From: Candidatus Thorarchaeota archaeon
GTDB lineage: Archaea > Asgardarchaeota > Thorarchaeia > Thorarchaeales > Thorarchaeaceae
Length of the DNA: 64,000 nt
Direction: 5' to 3'
Assembly: GCA_011365025.1 (NCBI GenBank)
Contig: RDOF01000005.1
Span: forward strand, 1-64,000
Shown here piece by piece: positions 42,178 to 50,742 of the stretch. Every line of letters starts with the position of its first letter. The stretch's first letter is position 1. The notes under the pieces are model-generated. The model had not been told where the DNA came from, did not search any database, and worked only from the letters and a program-made list of their open reading frames with translations. Position numbers and translations under genes: made by a program.

Positions 42178-42483
42178 TTGAACGACCAAGAACTGCGTGT
42201 GAAACTCTATGAATATCGCGGGGAAACATCTGTTTTTATCGATGCTGAAATTAATGACGAAGGAAGCCTTGTCCTATCAGGACAGGATGTGGGAGAGGCA
42301 CCAGAGAAGCACTTCGGCGATTCAGATTATGAATACTGGGTGGTCGTGAAAGAAGAGCAAAAGGATAGGGTCATCCTCGCACTCATCGAGAAAACCTATG
42401 GCGGCAACTCCAAGGCGGTATCCGAATTTATGGACCTGATGAAGTCAAAGGGAATTCCCTACGAGTTTGATACTTGGGTATAG
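42178..42483 (+). CDS. Conserved hypothetical protein
   Basis: 101 residues starting at TTG. The sequence (LYEYRGETSVFIDAEINDEG, GDSDYEYWVVVKEEQKDRVILALIEKTYGG) has the look of a small conserved alpha/beta protein found in many bacteria and archaea, with a DSDYEYW signature and a C-terminal helix-strand. I do not know a function. It stands alone. Confidence 0.7.
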   Translation: MNDQELRVKLYEYRGETSVFIDAEINDEGSLVLSGQDVGEAPEKHFGDSDYEYWVVVKEEQKDRVILALIEKTYGGNSKAVSEFMDLMKSKGIPYEFDTWV

Positions 42484-42778
42484 TTCGCTGTTGGTCACCA
42501 TTTAGCAATTAAAGCAGTGATGGCACATTCCATGGAGGGCCAACTAATGGGTTAACTTCGCGCCATTGTCGCTAGATAGCAACCACAATTAATAATGGAA
42601 CACTCATGCCACCAACAAGCAAACGCCCCTTCGCCTGACCTCAAAGTTAATCAAGCCTGTAATGCGAGGCGGGCCGTCTTCACTTAGATTTCCGATTCTT
42701 TCCATCACTCTGAACACATTTTGAGTGAAGGGATTTGCGAGCATAGATTCGTATGTTTGCTGTAAACGGATAGATAAT

Positions 42779-44722
42779 ATGTCAGTTTCCGTCCAAATAC
42801 TGCGATTTGTCTTGAGAGCCAGCCCGAACCGGAATATCCCGATTCTCAGCCTATTGCTCCTTCTTATCCTTGGCAGTTCAATGCCGGTGGATGCATCAAT
42901 CCTTGCCAACACCCCCGGAGAATTCGTCCATTGGTATGAAGGAAGCGTCTTCGATATCATTCCTGATGACGGATGGCTGCCCTTTTATGCACTTACGGAT
43001 ATTCCCTACTCCCTCCCACTAAGAGGCTTTGTTGGCAGCAACAGGAACTACTTCTTGGACCTCGGAGCCCTGGATTGGCTCTCAGACTGGATCGAGTTCT
43101 ATTATCACTGGGAGGTCAATGACTTCGAAGTAGGCATCCATTACGATGACCTTGATGGGCAGCTCGCCTACCTCTTTGAAACAACTACTGATAGGCTATC
43201 GAAACCACAGTCTAATGTTGACATCGATAGAAACTACTCGGCAGTAGACTATGTAAGATTCCTCGAACCGCCCTACGAGGTGTTCATACCCCTCATTGTT
43301 ATGTATGGTCTAAATGAAACCTATGATGAAGAAGGGATCAAGGAGTGGGTCATCCATCAAGAGGTTGTAGAAGATGCCTTGAATGAGGCATTTCCGCTAA
43401 TAACTTGGGAAACGGAGCTATATTGGTTTGGGTATGATGAGGTACCATCCTTTGCGGAGTTGATGGATGAGAAACTTGGGGACGAAGGTATCCTCATTGA
43501 TGATGACTACCTTACAAGGTGCGATGAAATCATTCATGGAATCATTTCTGAAAATCCGAAGTATGCCAGCCATGATTTCGTTCTGCCCGCTTTGATAATG
43601 TTGCAGGACTACACGCTTTTCTCAGAGGGATATGGAATGGCAGTTGGCGGGCTTGGAAGGCTATCTTCAGCATATCCCGAAGTCAATTCATGGTGCCTTA
43701 ATGGGAGAAACGTGTACTCTTACTTCTTTGCCGGAGACCCTGATAGACCAAGGACATCAATCACATCCACAGTAATTCACGAGTTGGGGCATTGTGTTGG
43801 GCAGACTGACATTCACTCAACATACGGATGGTTCGCTGCAGCATCAAGCATGTCTGTAATGTGCGCATACCAGCAGCCAGCATGTTTTGATAGGTTTGAC
43901 ATGGATCTGATTCTGAATGGCCAAGCCCTCCAGCTGTGGGGCAAATACATAGATGAGATTGCCTACTTGAGAGGCTTTTCCTTGACTAGCTCTCAGCAGT
44001 CGGAATTGAACGCGCTTGAGATGAGTTTACGCCAGACCCCATACTTGCTTGTGGAGTCAAACGCCGCCGGACTGAAAGCGCTGTTCTATCAGGCGCAAAC
44101 AATACTTGACCAAGTTTCATCAGAAACAGCACACTCCAGAAAAACCGATAATTGGTCTGAGGAGGCTCCAGCGCTTGATATCCAGATCGATTGGATTATT
44201 GGCCCTGGATTACCTGATAGCGGAGGAGTCAGGGACGAATTGCAAAGCACTCTAGAGGCTGTGAGAGAAATCACGCTCTTCACGAATACCACGCTGCCTG
44301 CACCAAGGTACAATGCAAGCATCAGCGTGCATGCGACCGATGATGAGTATAATGAGCTGATGTACAGCTATTGGCGGAGTCAGCTGGCAGAGTCGCAGAC
44401 AAGCAATTTCAATGAGGACCGATTGCCTTCAGACGCCTTCATATCTTGGCCTCGTGATAACATCTTCCAAGTTCAGGCAGGCTATGCACTTGAAGGATCT
44501 CTCGCAGACCAATGGCTGGTTGACAATCCCTATACGGCAGGTGTTGAGAGCAAGATACACTACAGGTTCTACATTTTCAACATGGCAGACATGGAGATTC
44601 CGCCAAGTGGATATGAGGACCCAATTGCTGTACTAGTGGGAGGCGGCTTGTGCGTTGCACTGGGAGTAATTGCCATAGTTGCCCTCAGAAGAAGGCGGAG
44701 CCTATCATCCCAGCCAGATTAG
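42779..44722 (+). CDS. Membrane-anchored HExxH metallopeptidase
   Basis: About 647 residues from the ATG at 42779; the frame opens at 42725, but the signal helix (IPILSLLLLLILGSSMPVDA) begins about 20 residues after this start. The zinc motif VIHELGHCVGQTD lies at about residues 332-344. The next His (DIHSTYGW) could complete a site, but the third ligand is not certain. A C-terminal helix (AVLVGGGLCVALGVIAIVAL) followed by RRRRS anchors it outside the cell. It has no close match that I can name. It converges on the sulfotransferase-like gene with 14 bases between. Confidence 0.8.
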   Translation: MSVSVQILRFVLRASPNRNIPILSLLLLLILGSSMPVDASILANTPGEFVHWYEGSVFDIIPDDGWLPFYALTDIPYSLPLRGFVGSNRNYFLDLGALDWLSDWIEFYYHWEVNDFEVGIHYDDLDGQLAYLFETTTDRLSKPQSNVDIDRNYSAVDYVRFLEPPYEVFIPLIVMYGLNETYDEEGIKEWVIHQEVVEDALNEAFPLITWETELYWFGYDEVPSFAELMDEKLGDEGILIDDDYLTRCDEIIHGIISENPKYASHDFVLPALIMLQDYTLFSEGYGMAVGGLGRLSSAYPEVNSWCLNGRNVYSYFFAGDPDRPRTSITSTVIHELGHCVGQTDIHSTYGWFAAASSMSVMCAYQQPACFDRFDMDLILNGQALQLWGKYIDEIAYLRGFSLTSSQQSELNALEMSLRQTPYLLVESNAAGLKALFYQAQTILDQVSSETAHSRKTDNWSEEAPALDIQIDWIIGPGLPDSGGVRDELQSTLEAVREITLFTNTTLPAPRYNASISVHATDDEYNELMYSYWRSQLAESQTSNFNEDRLPSDAFISWPRDNIFQVQAGYALEGSLADQWLVDNPYTAGVESKIHYRFYIFNMADMEIPPSGYEDPIAVLVGGGLCVALGVIAIVALRRRRSLSSQPD

Positions 44723-44736
44723 TGCAGGAGTTATCT

Positions 44737-46809
44737 CTAGAGAGCACTATGCGTACGTTTGTATCGATAGACTAGCACAAGAATCACAGGGACCGCCACA
44801 AGTGTTGTTCCTAGGAGCAGAATTCCTGGGTCTAGGAGGATTGGCACTCCAGGAACTACTCCATGTAGCAAAACGGTTACAGACAACCCATCATCATTCT
44901 CGATAATGAGCTGCAGATAGCTTATAGCTGCTGAAAGGTCCGTGAGTGAAACCTCCAAATTCGTGCTTTGCCAGTAGGGGAGGAATTGGATTGCCTGACT
45001 ATGAATTGGGCTGCCATCAGCGAGTACCGTGAGCATTCCGGCTGAAGGAGAGTCCTGCTTGAAGCAATTCCATGTCGACAAATTCAGATGTAGCGTCCCT
45101 GACGAAAGATCTACATCTTGGTCATGGATATCAACCAGAGGAGCCTCATAGAAACGTTCCAATCTATGTGCCCAGTAGTAGGTATCATTGTGCCCAGGAA
45201 TCTGCACCTCCCACGCAATCTCACCCTCCGGAGTCACTTCTGTAATGATAACGGGGTCTCTTACTCCCTGAACCATAGCCTTGTCACCAAAGGTGCCAAT
45301 GGTGTTTCCATTGGGAAGTCGGTCTGCGTCTCCACCCGATTCCGGGAAGTAGTAGGTGAGGTTCTCAGCAGTCCAAGACCAAGTTTCTCTCATGATATTA
45401 CTGCCCTCATCAATCTCAAACTCAACCATTCGGGAGAACCCAGTAGCATTATCAAGGCTCATAGTGGAAGGTTCAGAGGGATTGTACAGATTGTTATCGT
45501 AGATGATGAACTGGTTTGGACCGATCTTCTCTAGGGAGTGAGGATGATGAAATATAGTATCAACCTCATGACCGGTCTTGTTTAGAACTGAGAACTCTCC
45601 CCATCGACCTGCAGACCACAGAATTTCCTTGGTGGCCTTGTCAATCTTCAAAATTGTATCGATATTCCTAACGTTGAGGTAAATTGCATCTTCAGCTTTA
45701 TCCCAAACAAAGCTATTAGAATGCATCCAATCGGCTCCGGCCCGGAAAGTTTCGTTCAAGCCCAAACTGGTATGGATTGTGGAGTTGAAGGGGAATTCAT
45801 CTCGACCATCCCATTGCCAGAGAAGGGTCCCATTCGCCGAGTATTCTGAAAGGAGATCATATAGGACATATCGTTCATCCCAGACTTCCTCGGAGTAATC
45901 GTTCTCCAGAATCAGATATGTGTTGGTTGCAGGATTATAGTCGAAGTCGTGGTGGCCACCGGGCACTGGCAGGGTCTCAATGACATCAGTTTCGAAATTC
46001 CAAAGCTCCAACGTGCCCCCTGCAGCACCCATCAAAACCGTGGTTGAATTGATGAATTCATGAACCCAATGTTGCGTCTCGGCTCGCCTAGCAACCAGCT
46101 GGCCGGCGCTATTAATAATCACAACACTCCCAACACCAAATGACACCGAGTCGTTCGTGATTATGGCCTCTGTACAGGGAAATAGAGTAAGCCCAGGAAT
46201 GTAGGAACCAGGGTTGTCTTCAGTAACCATGAATTCAAGAATGCCAGAGCTTTGAACCGGAGAAGTATCCATAATGGTAGCGGCGAAGAGTGACACTAGT
46301 TGATTTACGCGGACCGCATCACCGAGCGGCCCAGTGAAGTCAAGATCACCATCCTGAAATGCACGAACTGCTGTTATTTCGAACTTGAGTATTCGAACAA
46401 GCGTGTCGAAGTTCATACTGGCGGCAATGTCAGACTCAGAAGGAGGCGACAGGCCAGTCTGAAGCGTCATCTCATCATTCTGTGTTATGAACCAAAAGTA
46501 GCCTTCATCAGTGATGTGGAAGACAACCACTTTGGACCAGTCTTGAATAAGCTCCTTAACAGCAGGAGAGTGATCAGCTATGTACTGGGAGAGAGTGAGA
46601 AGCTTATCAACATCCTCCCATGAGAAGGTACCGGTTTCCAGTTTCTGCTTTAATTCTATTTTGATGCCGATAATCTCCGAAGGAGCATCATCCAAACTAA
46701 AAGCTTCGGGAGGCGGTGGATTCAGAAGATTCACCAGAAAAGCAGCCAACGGGATAGTAACTAAGAGAAGGATTACTAGAGCTACAAGGCCCTTTCTTCT
46801 CCGGTTCAT
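44737..46809 (-). CDS. Arylsulfotransferase (ASST)-like exported protein
   Basis: 690 residues. An N-terminal helix (RRRKGLVALVILLLVTIPLAAFLV) and a C-terminal one (LLGTTLVAVPVILVLVYRYKR) bracket a large ectodomain. The C-terminal half is an ASST-type propeller: HDFDYNPATNTYLIL, ADWMHSNSFVWDKAEDAIYL, KATKEILWSAGRWGEF, HHPHSLEKIGPNQFIIYDN and ADRLPNGNTIGTFGD. ASST transfers sulfate between phenolic compounds through a His. Which His would be catalytic here I cannot say. The N-terminal 190 residues are an unrelated domain. It is unusual in an archaeon. Confidence 0.8.
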   Translation of the reverse strand: MNRRRKGLVALVILLLVTIPLAAFLVNLLNPPPPEAFSLDDAPSEIIGIKIELKQKLETGTFSWEDVDKLLTLSQYIADHSPAVKELIQDWSKVVVFHITDEGYFWFITQNDEMTLQTGLSPPSESDIAASMNFDTLVRILKFEITAVRAFQDGDLDFTGPLGDAVRVNQLVSLFAATIMDTSPVQSSGILEFMVTEDNPGSYIPGLTLFPCTEAIITNDSVSFGVGSVVIINSAGQLVARRAETQHWVHEFINSTTVLMGAAGGTLELWNFETDVIETLPVPGGHHDFDYNPATNTYLILENDYSEEVWDERYVLYDLLSEYSANGTLLWQWDGRDEFPFNSTIHTSLGLNETFRAGADWMHSNSFVWDKAEDAIYLNVRNIDTILKIDKATKEILWSAGRWGEFSVLNKTGHEVDTIFHHPHSLEKIGPNQFIIYDNNLYNPSEPSTMSLDNATGFSRMVEFEIDEGSNIMRETWSWTAENLTYYFPESGGDADRLPNGNTIGTFGDKAMVQGVRDPVIITEVTPEGEIAWEVQIPGHNDTYYWAHRLERFYEAPLVDIHDQDVDLSSGTLHLNLSTWNCFKQDSPSAGMLTVLADGSPIHSQAIQFLPYWQSTNLEVSLTDLSAAISYLQLIIENDDGLSVTVLLHGVVPGVPILLDPGILLLGTTLVAVPVILVLVYRYKRTHSAL

Positions 46810-46958
46810 GATACTGGTTCAGTGTATGCGCTATAATAATCTTCGGAGAAGAAGGCCCAGCCTGCAGCTATTGAAGAGGGAGTAGGGCGTTCACGGTTCC
46901 AGAAAAAACAGGATTTAAATTAGCGTTAGGTGGAACCAGCTCATAGGGATTAGCCTTG

Positions 46959-47612
46959 ATGAAGCGACTGTTCTTAATTGGTGCACTCGTGACTCTTATT
47001 GCGGGCGCACTCACCATTGTACTTGCCCTTACGGTTACAGAATTTGACGACTGGATTATGGTCTATTCGATAACCGGAGCAGTAATTGCGCTACTAGGAA
47101 TTCTAATGCTTGTTACTGGATACACAACGCCGGTGGTCGCTCAGTCCAAGGAGGGATTCATGGCGGGCGTTCTGCTGATTATAGGAAGCGTTATTGCAGT
47201 CATTGGTCCTTTTCTAACTGATTTTGTTGGGCCTGCGATAACACTTGGCGGCGCCGTGCTCGTACTATTCGGCATGCTGGCGTGGTCATGTTTCTGTTGT
47301 CAGGGAAGTGGGAAAGCTCGGAGGAAAATCTTGGGAATTGCATCAGCCCATGAGCGCATCTCCGTGTCCGAGATAGCAAAGATTGCTCAAATTGAGGAGA
47401 GCATCGTACGTGATACTATCTACGACGCCCTAGGGAAGAGAGAGATTCATGGAAGAATGGAGGGAACTGTCTTTATCCGGACTGCTCCCAGCTCAACCGC
47501 CTATGTAGGAAGACCTGCTGGTGATGCGAAGGTGCTGGTGATTTGCCCATATTGTGGAGCCAAAACCGAACAAGGACTCACTAAGTGCCAGAATTGTCAG
47601 GCAGACCTATAG
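46959..47612 (+). CDS. 4-TM, winged-helix, zinc-ribbon protein
   Basis: 217 residues. Four hydrophobic helices (residues 5-110) are followed by a winged helix (GIASAHERISVSEIAKIAQI, DTIYDALGKREIHGRMEGTVFI) and a C-terminal zinc ribbon (CPYCGAKTEQGLTKCQNC). The wing pattern L-x-x-x-E-I-H-G-x-x-x-x-x-V-F-I resembles PCI/ESCRT or DDRGK winged helices, which suggests a membrane-linked protein-contact role rather than DNA binding. That is inference. A TATA-like box (TTTAAATTA near 46914) lies upstream. A hairpin follows the stop. Confidence 0.78.
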   Translation: MKRLFLIGALVTLIAGALTIVLALTVTEFDDWIMVYSITGAVIALLGILMLVTGYTTPVVAQSKEGFMAGVLLIIGSVIAVIGPFLTDFVGPAITLGGAVLVLFGMLAWSCFCCQGSGKARRKILGIASAHERISVSEIAKIAQIEESIVRDTIYDALGKREIHGRMEGTVFIRTAPSSTAYVGRPAGDAKVLVICPYCGAKTEQGLTKCQNCQADL

Positions 47613-47614
47613 AC

Positions 47615-47632
47615 GAGGGCGGCTTCGCCCTC
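47615..47632 (+). terminator. Hairpin after the 46959 gene
   Basis: GAGGGCG and CGCCCTC form a perfect seven-base GC-rich stem with a four-base loop, two bases after the stop, followed by ACAACTTTCC. The T tract is short. Confidence 0.55.
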
Positions 47633-47803
47633 ACAACTTTCCGGAATCGGGACTTCAGAGGCAGATTTAACTAAACTTAAGTGGAACGAGTCTCCGACAT
47701 CATTTATATTCAGGTATTGCGGGACAAATGTCAAGAATAAAGACCCATTCTTTGCTTTTATATTATGCAATGGGGTGCAAGGAAGGAGGAGTGCCGCCTC
47801 GCG

Positions 47804-49204
47804 ATGGATAAAGATACTCAAAGAATTGTAGTAAGCCTTGGACTGGTACTAGTACCAAGCTACTTATTCATTCAAGGCAGTCCACCTTGGGATACGCCTT
47901 CTGCTGCGACGGTGTACTATTCCGTTCTTGCGCTCCTCTGTATAACAATGGCGGCAAGTGCTGTAAGTCGAAATAGGATGGAAGCGTCTCCGGCCTATTC
48001 AATGCTCGTAGCAGGGATAGTATATGCGGTAGTTATTTTCGCTGGGGCAGCAATCTTTTACAAACTGATAGAGAACGAAACTGTGATTCATGTTCAGACA
48101 GCGGGCATCTTCCTGAATCTTGTTGCGTTCGCCACAACGGGGTTGACAATGGCATCATTCAGCCGCCTTGAGGCATCACCTCCAAAAGAGGGGTCTCTCT
48201 GGTACAAATCATACCCAGGACCTCTAATCGCACTGGCTGGAGTTGTTTTCTTTGGTCTTATGATGGTTGTTTCAAGACAGGTCCTTGATCAGTATGCATT
48301 CCTAATTCCAGGCTACATTTGCGGAGGGATTGCACTTGTGAGCTATCTCTTTGCAGGAATCCAGATCATTAGACAGAAACGAACCCCCATGTCGAGTGAG
48401 CATAGGCGTCTGGCTTTGGCATTCTTTCTCCTGGCAGCGGCTACGGTGAATCATATAGTCATTCTGCCTCAACCCACGTCGATGTGGGTACTCTCAGTCA
48501 TTCTCCTCGGCTTGGCCTTTATTTACTCAAATGTAGGAATAGGATTAACCTTTCTAAGGGAAATTGGCGTTGATGACAGGACTTCTTACTTCGTTACAAT
48601 CCTGGTGAGTATCCTTGTCGTTGTACCATTCATACTTTCCTTCTTAATTGAAGCGATTGCCCTAGTTGAGAGCATCGTTTCTTATGGAGCAACGCTTCTT
48701 ATTCACGCTCTTGCAGCCATGCTTGCAGGAGCATCCGCCTTTGCATTCCATACTCGACTAAAATACCGCCAATACCCGGGGCAGCTGCAGATTGTGTTTC
48801 TTCTCATATTCTGGGCAGTAGCAGAGTTTGCCATCGTATTCTACGGTATTTTCAAAGGGATATCCTTGGACGCAGAGTGGCTAGTACCATACATTTGTGG
48901 GTGCATCGTGTCGGCGGTTGCTCTTTCCTTTGCAGTACGAAGAACGCTGAAACCTTCAGCACCACCCGAGAGAAGGACTTTGTACTATTTCATGGTTATA
49001 GTGGCGTCTATTCTAATCATTATGATTGGCGAGATCATACGCCCTCTCGTTGTTCAAGAAGGTCTTGGAATTGCAGCAGGCATCCTTGGCTCAGCCATGA
49101 TCATTGGACTTGGAGCCATTTCTCTATACGCGCTCCTCACATTCATCTTGGTGCTCATAGCGGCGGCTGGAGGTGAACTTCTGGGTTATCGTGTCGATAC
49201 TTAA
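47804..49204 (+). CDS. Polytopic membrane protein, possible sensor
   Basis: 466 residues from the ATG at 47804. The frame opens at 47765, but a TATA-like TTTTATATTATG (47755-47766) would place transcription start after that ATG. About fourteen hydrophobic helices, with short loops and no catalytic motif. The two halves may be duplicated seven-helix units. It overlaps the start of the histidine-kinase-like gene by 32 bases, so the two are co-expressed. It could be the sensing part for that protein; function is otherwise unknown. Confidence 0.7.
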   Translation: MDKDTQRIVVSLGLVLVPSYLFIQGSPPWDTPSAATVYYSVLALLCITMAASAVSRNRMEASPAYSMLVAGIVYAVVIFAGAAIFYKLIENETVIHVQTAGIFLNLVAFATTGLTMASFSRLEASPPKEGSLWYKSYPGPLIALAGVVFFGLMMVVSRQVLDQYAFLIPGYICGGIALVSYLFAGIQIIRQKRTPMSSEHRRLALAFFLLAAATVNHIVILPQPTSMWVLSVILLGLAFIYSNVGIGLTFLREIGVDDRTSYFVTILVSILVVVPFILSFLIEAIALVESIVSYGATLLIHALAAMLAGASAFAFHTRLKYRQYPGQLQIVFLLIFWAVAEFAIVFYGIFKGISLDAEWLVPYICGCIVSAVALSFAVRRTLKPSAPPERRTLYYFMVIVASILIIMIGEIIRPLVVQEGLGIAAGILGSAMIIGLGAISLYALLTFILVLIAAAGGELLGYRVDT

Positions 49205-50012
49205 GGCCAACTTCAAGATTTGGAGTATTGGATGGTGGAGTGCAGAAGGACTGCTCCTCTCCAGTGTGGTGCTATTCACTCTGTTTCTCCTACGATTTTA
49301 CCTCAAAGAGAGTCAGCAGTCATATGACAAGCAAACAGATGTGATTTCCAAATTCCTTGAAGGTGCCCTTTCAGCCCGTCAGACAAAAGTATTGGATGTT
49401 CTGAGTGAGCTGAGCATGGATTCGAGTATTAGCGAGTCGGGCTTGAAATCAGTTGGTAGTGCGCTTGCAGGGGTTTCACGAGCCAATGAACTAAGCAGGC
49501 ATCTCACGCAGCTCGTCAGCGGCGAACCGTTCCCAACAGAAACTCTTGGACATATGGATTTCATGGATGCCTTCCGTACCGGATTAGTTCGAGCAGGAAT
49601 AATGAATGAGGATGCCGCATCTCTCCTAAAGGTGGGAGGAGAAACACGTAGTTGCACAGTATTTGCCAATGAGCTACTCGTTGACGCTTTCCATAATATT
49701 TTCGAGGCAATCTCTCAGAGAATTGGCAAGACGACCCTAGTAAGTGTGGGTATGGAAAAGCGGGAAGAAGAAACAGGGGCACAGTGCTTCAGCGAGGTCA
49801 TATTAGAGGTATTCTCTGAAGACCCGCACAGTGCCTTGGCATTGCTCAAGAGATACATTGTAGGTGCGTCATTGGACACCGCAGAACTCGCTTTCGCAAG
49901 GCGAGTCGCACGGCTATTCCATGGTGATATCAGCTGGCGAGCAGCAGTATCGTCTGAGAAGACCCTCTTTGTTGCCTTCGAGCTCCGTTTGCTATTGGTT
50001 AGGGAGGAATAG
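49173..50012 (+). CDS. Degenerate histidine-kinase-like protein
   Basis: 279 residues: a membrane helix (residues 24-43), a coiled coil or DHp-like region (about 55-115) and a C-terminal domain reminiscent of HATPase_c. The N-box-like strand and helix (ELLVDAFHNIFEAISQRI) and the end (ARRVARLFHGDISWRA, then KTLFVAFELRLL) match the fold. The phospho-acceptor H-box and the glycine-rich ATP lid are absent. It may be a pseudokinase or a fold match only. It overlaps the upstream membrane-protein gene, a layout like a split sensor. Confidence 0.6.
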   Translation: MNFWVIVSILKANFKIWSIGWWSAEGLLLSSVVLFTLFLLRFYLKESQQSYDKQTDVISKFLEGALSARQTKVLDVLSELSMDSSISESGLKSVGSALAGVSRANELSRHLTQLVSGEPFPTETLGHMDFMDAFRTGLVRAGIMNEDAASLLKVGGETRSCTVFANELLVDAFHNIFEAISQRIGKTTLVSVGMEKREEETGAQCFSEVILEVFSEDPHSALALLKRYIVGASLDTAELAFARRVARLFHGDISWRAAVSSEKTLFVAFELRLLLVREE

Positions 50013-50239
50013 GCATACAGAGATTGAATTTCTTGCTAGCCCCACGTCTATCTGCTATCCGCCTTGTTTCCGCTTTGCAAACATGATTACGATCACTAAT
50101 ATGACGCCGCCGCCTGCACCCAGGCTGCAAGAATCATCTTGCTAAGAAAGCGAAGCCATTAGAAGAAGCCTCGTCGAACATGGCGCATATGGATGAATAC
50201 TTATTTGCACCTCGACCAAGGAGATGGCGGTGAGCAATT

Positions 50240-50740
50240 GTGCCAACCTTCGCAGAAGTCTTAGTAGAAGCTTTCGAACATGAGGCAAAACAGGCTAGAT
50301 TCGTGTTGTCAATAATAGAAGAGGACCAGATGGAGTTCGTCCCCAAGGAAGGAATGCGTTCACTACGAAATGTTGCCAACCACCTAGCCCAGATACCTCG
50401 TCTCGATATCAGTTTCTTCACAAAGGAGATTGAGAAAATCGAACAAGCACAGGAGATGGAAAAGAAACTCACAAGGAATACTCTAAAGGAAATGCTTGAG
50501 GTCTTTGACGATGGGGTTGAATACCTCACCTCGCATTTCGAGAGCATGAGTGACGAGGAGTTTTTCAAGGAGTGCCTGTGTCCCTGCTACTCCCAAGGGC
50601 CTGACAGAAGCTGGGCATACTACCTTCCCGAGATAACAAGTCACATGGTCATGCACAAGATGCAGCTTTGGATGTATCTGAAGCTAGCAGGTGCAGATGT
50701 TAATATGATGACGTACTACGGAATTGGCGGGCAGGGGTAG
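50240..50740 (+). CDS. DinB-like four-helix protein
   Basis: 166 residues starting at GTG with GGAGATGGCGG upstream. It is the close paralog of 34744-35244: both carry FEHEAKQARFV or DHESRQTRFV in helix 1, the VANHLAQIP His, and the C-terminal MHKMQLWMYLKLAGA. DinB-type metal-binding proteins include thiol-dependent transferases and isomerases; the activity here is unknown. It converges on the kinase-aminotransferase fusion with two bases between. Confidence 0.8.
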   Translation: MPTFAEVLVEAFEHEAKQARFVLSIIEEDQMEFVPKEGMRSLRNVANHLAQIPRLDISFFTKEIEKIEQAQEMEKKLTRNTLKEMLEVFDDGVEYLTSHFESMSDEEFFKECLCPCYSQGPDRSWAYYLPEITSHMVMHKMQLWMYLKLAGADVNMMTYYGIGGQG

Positions 50741-50742
50741 TA

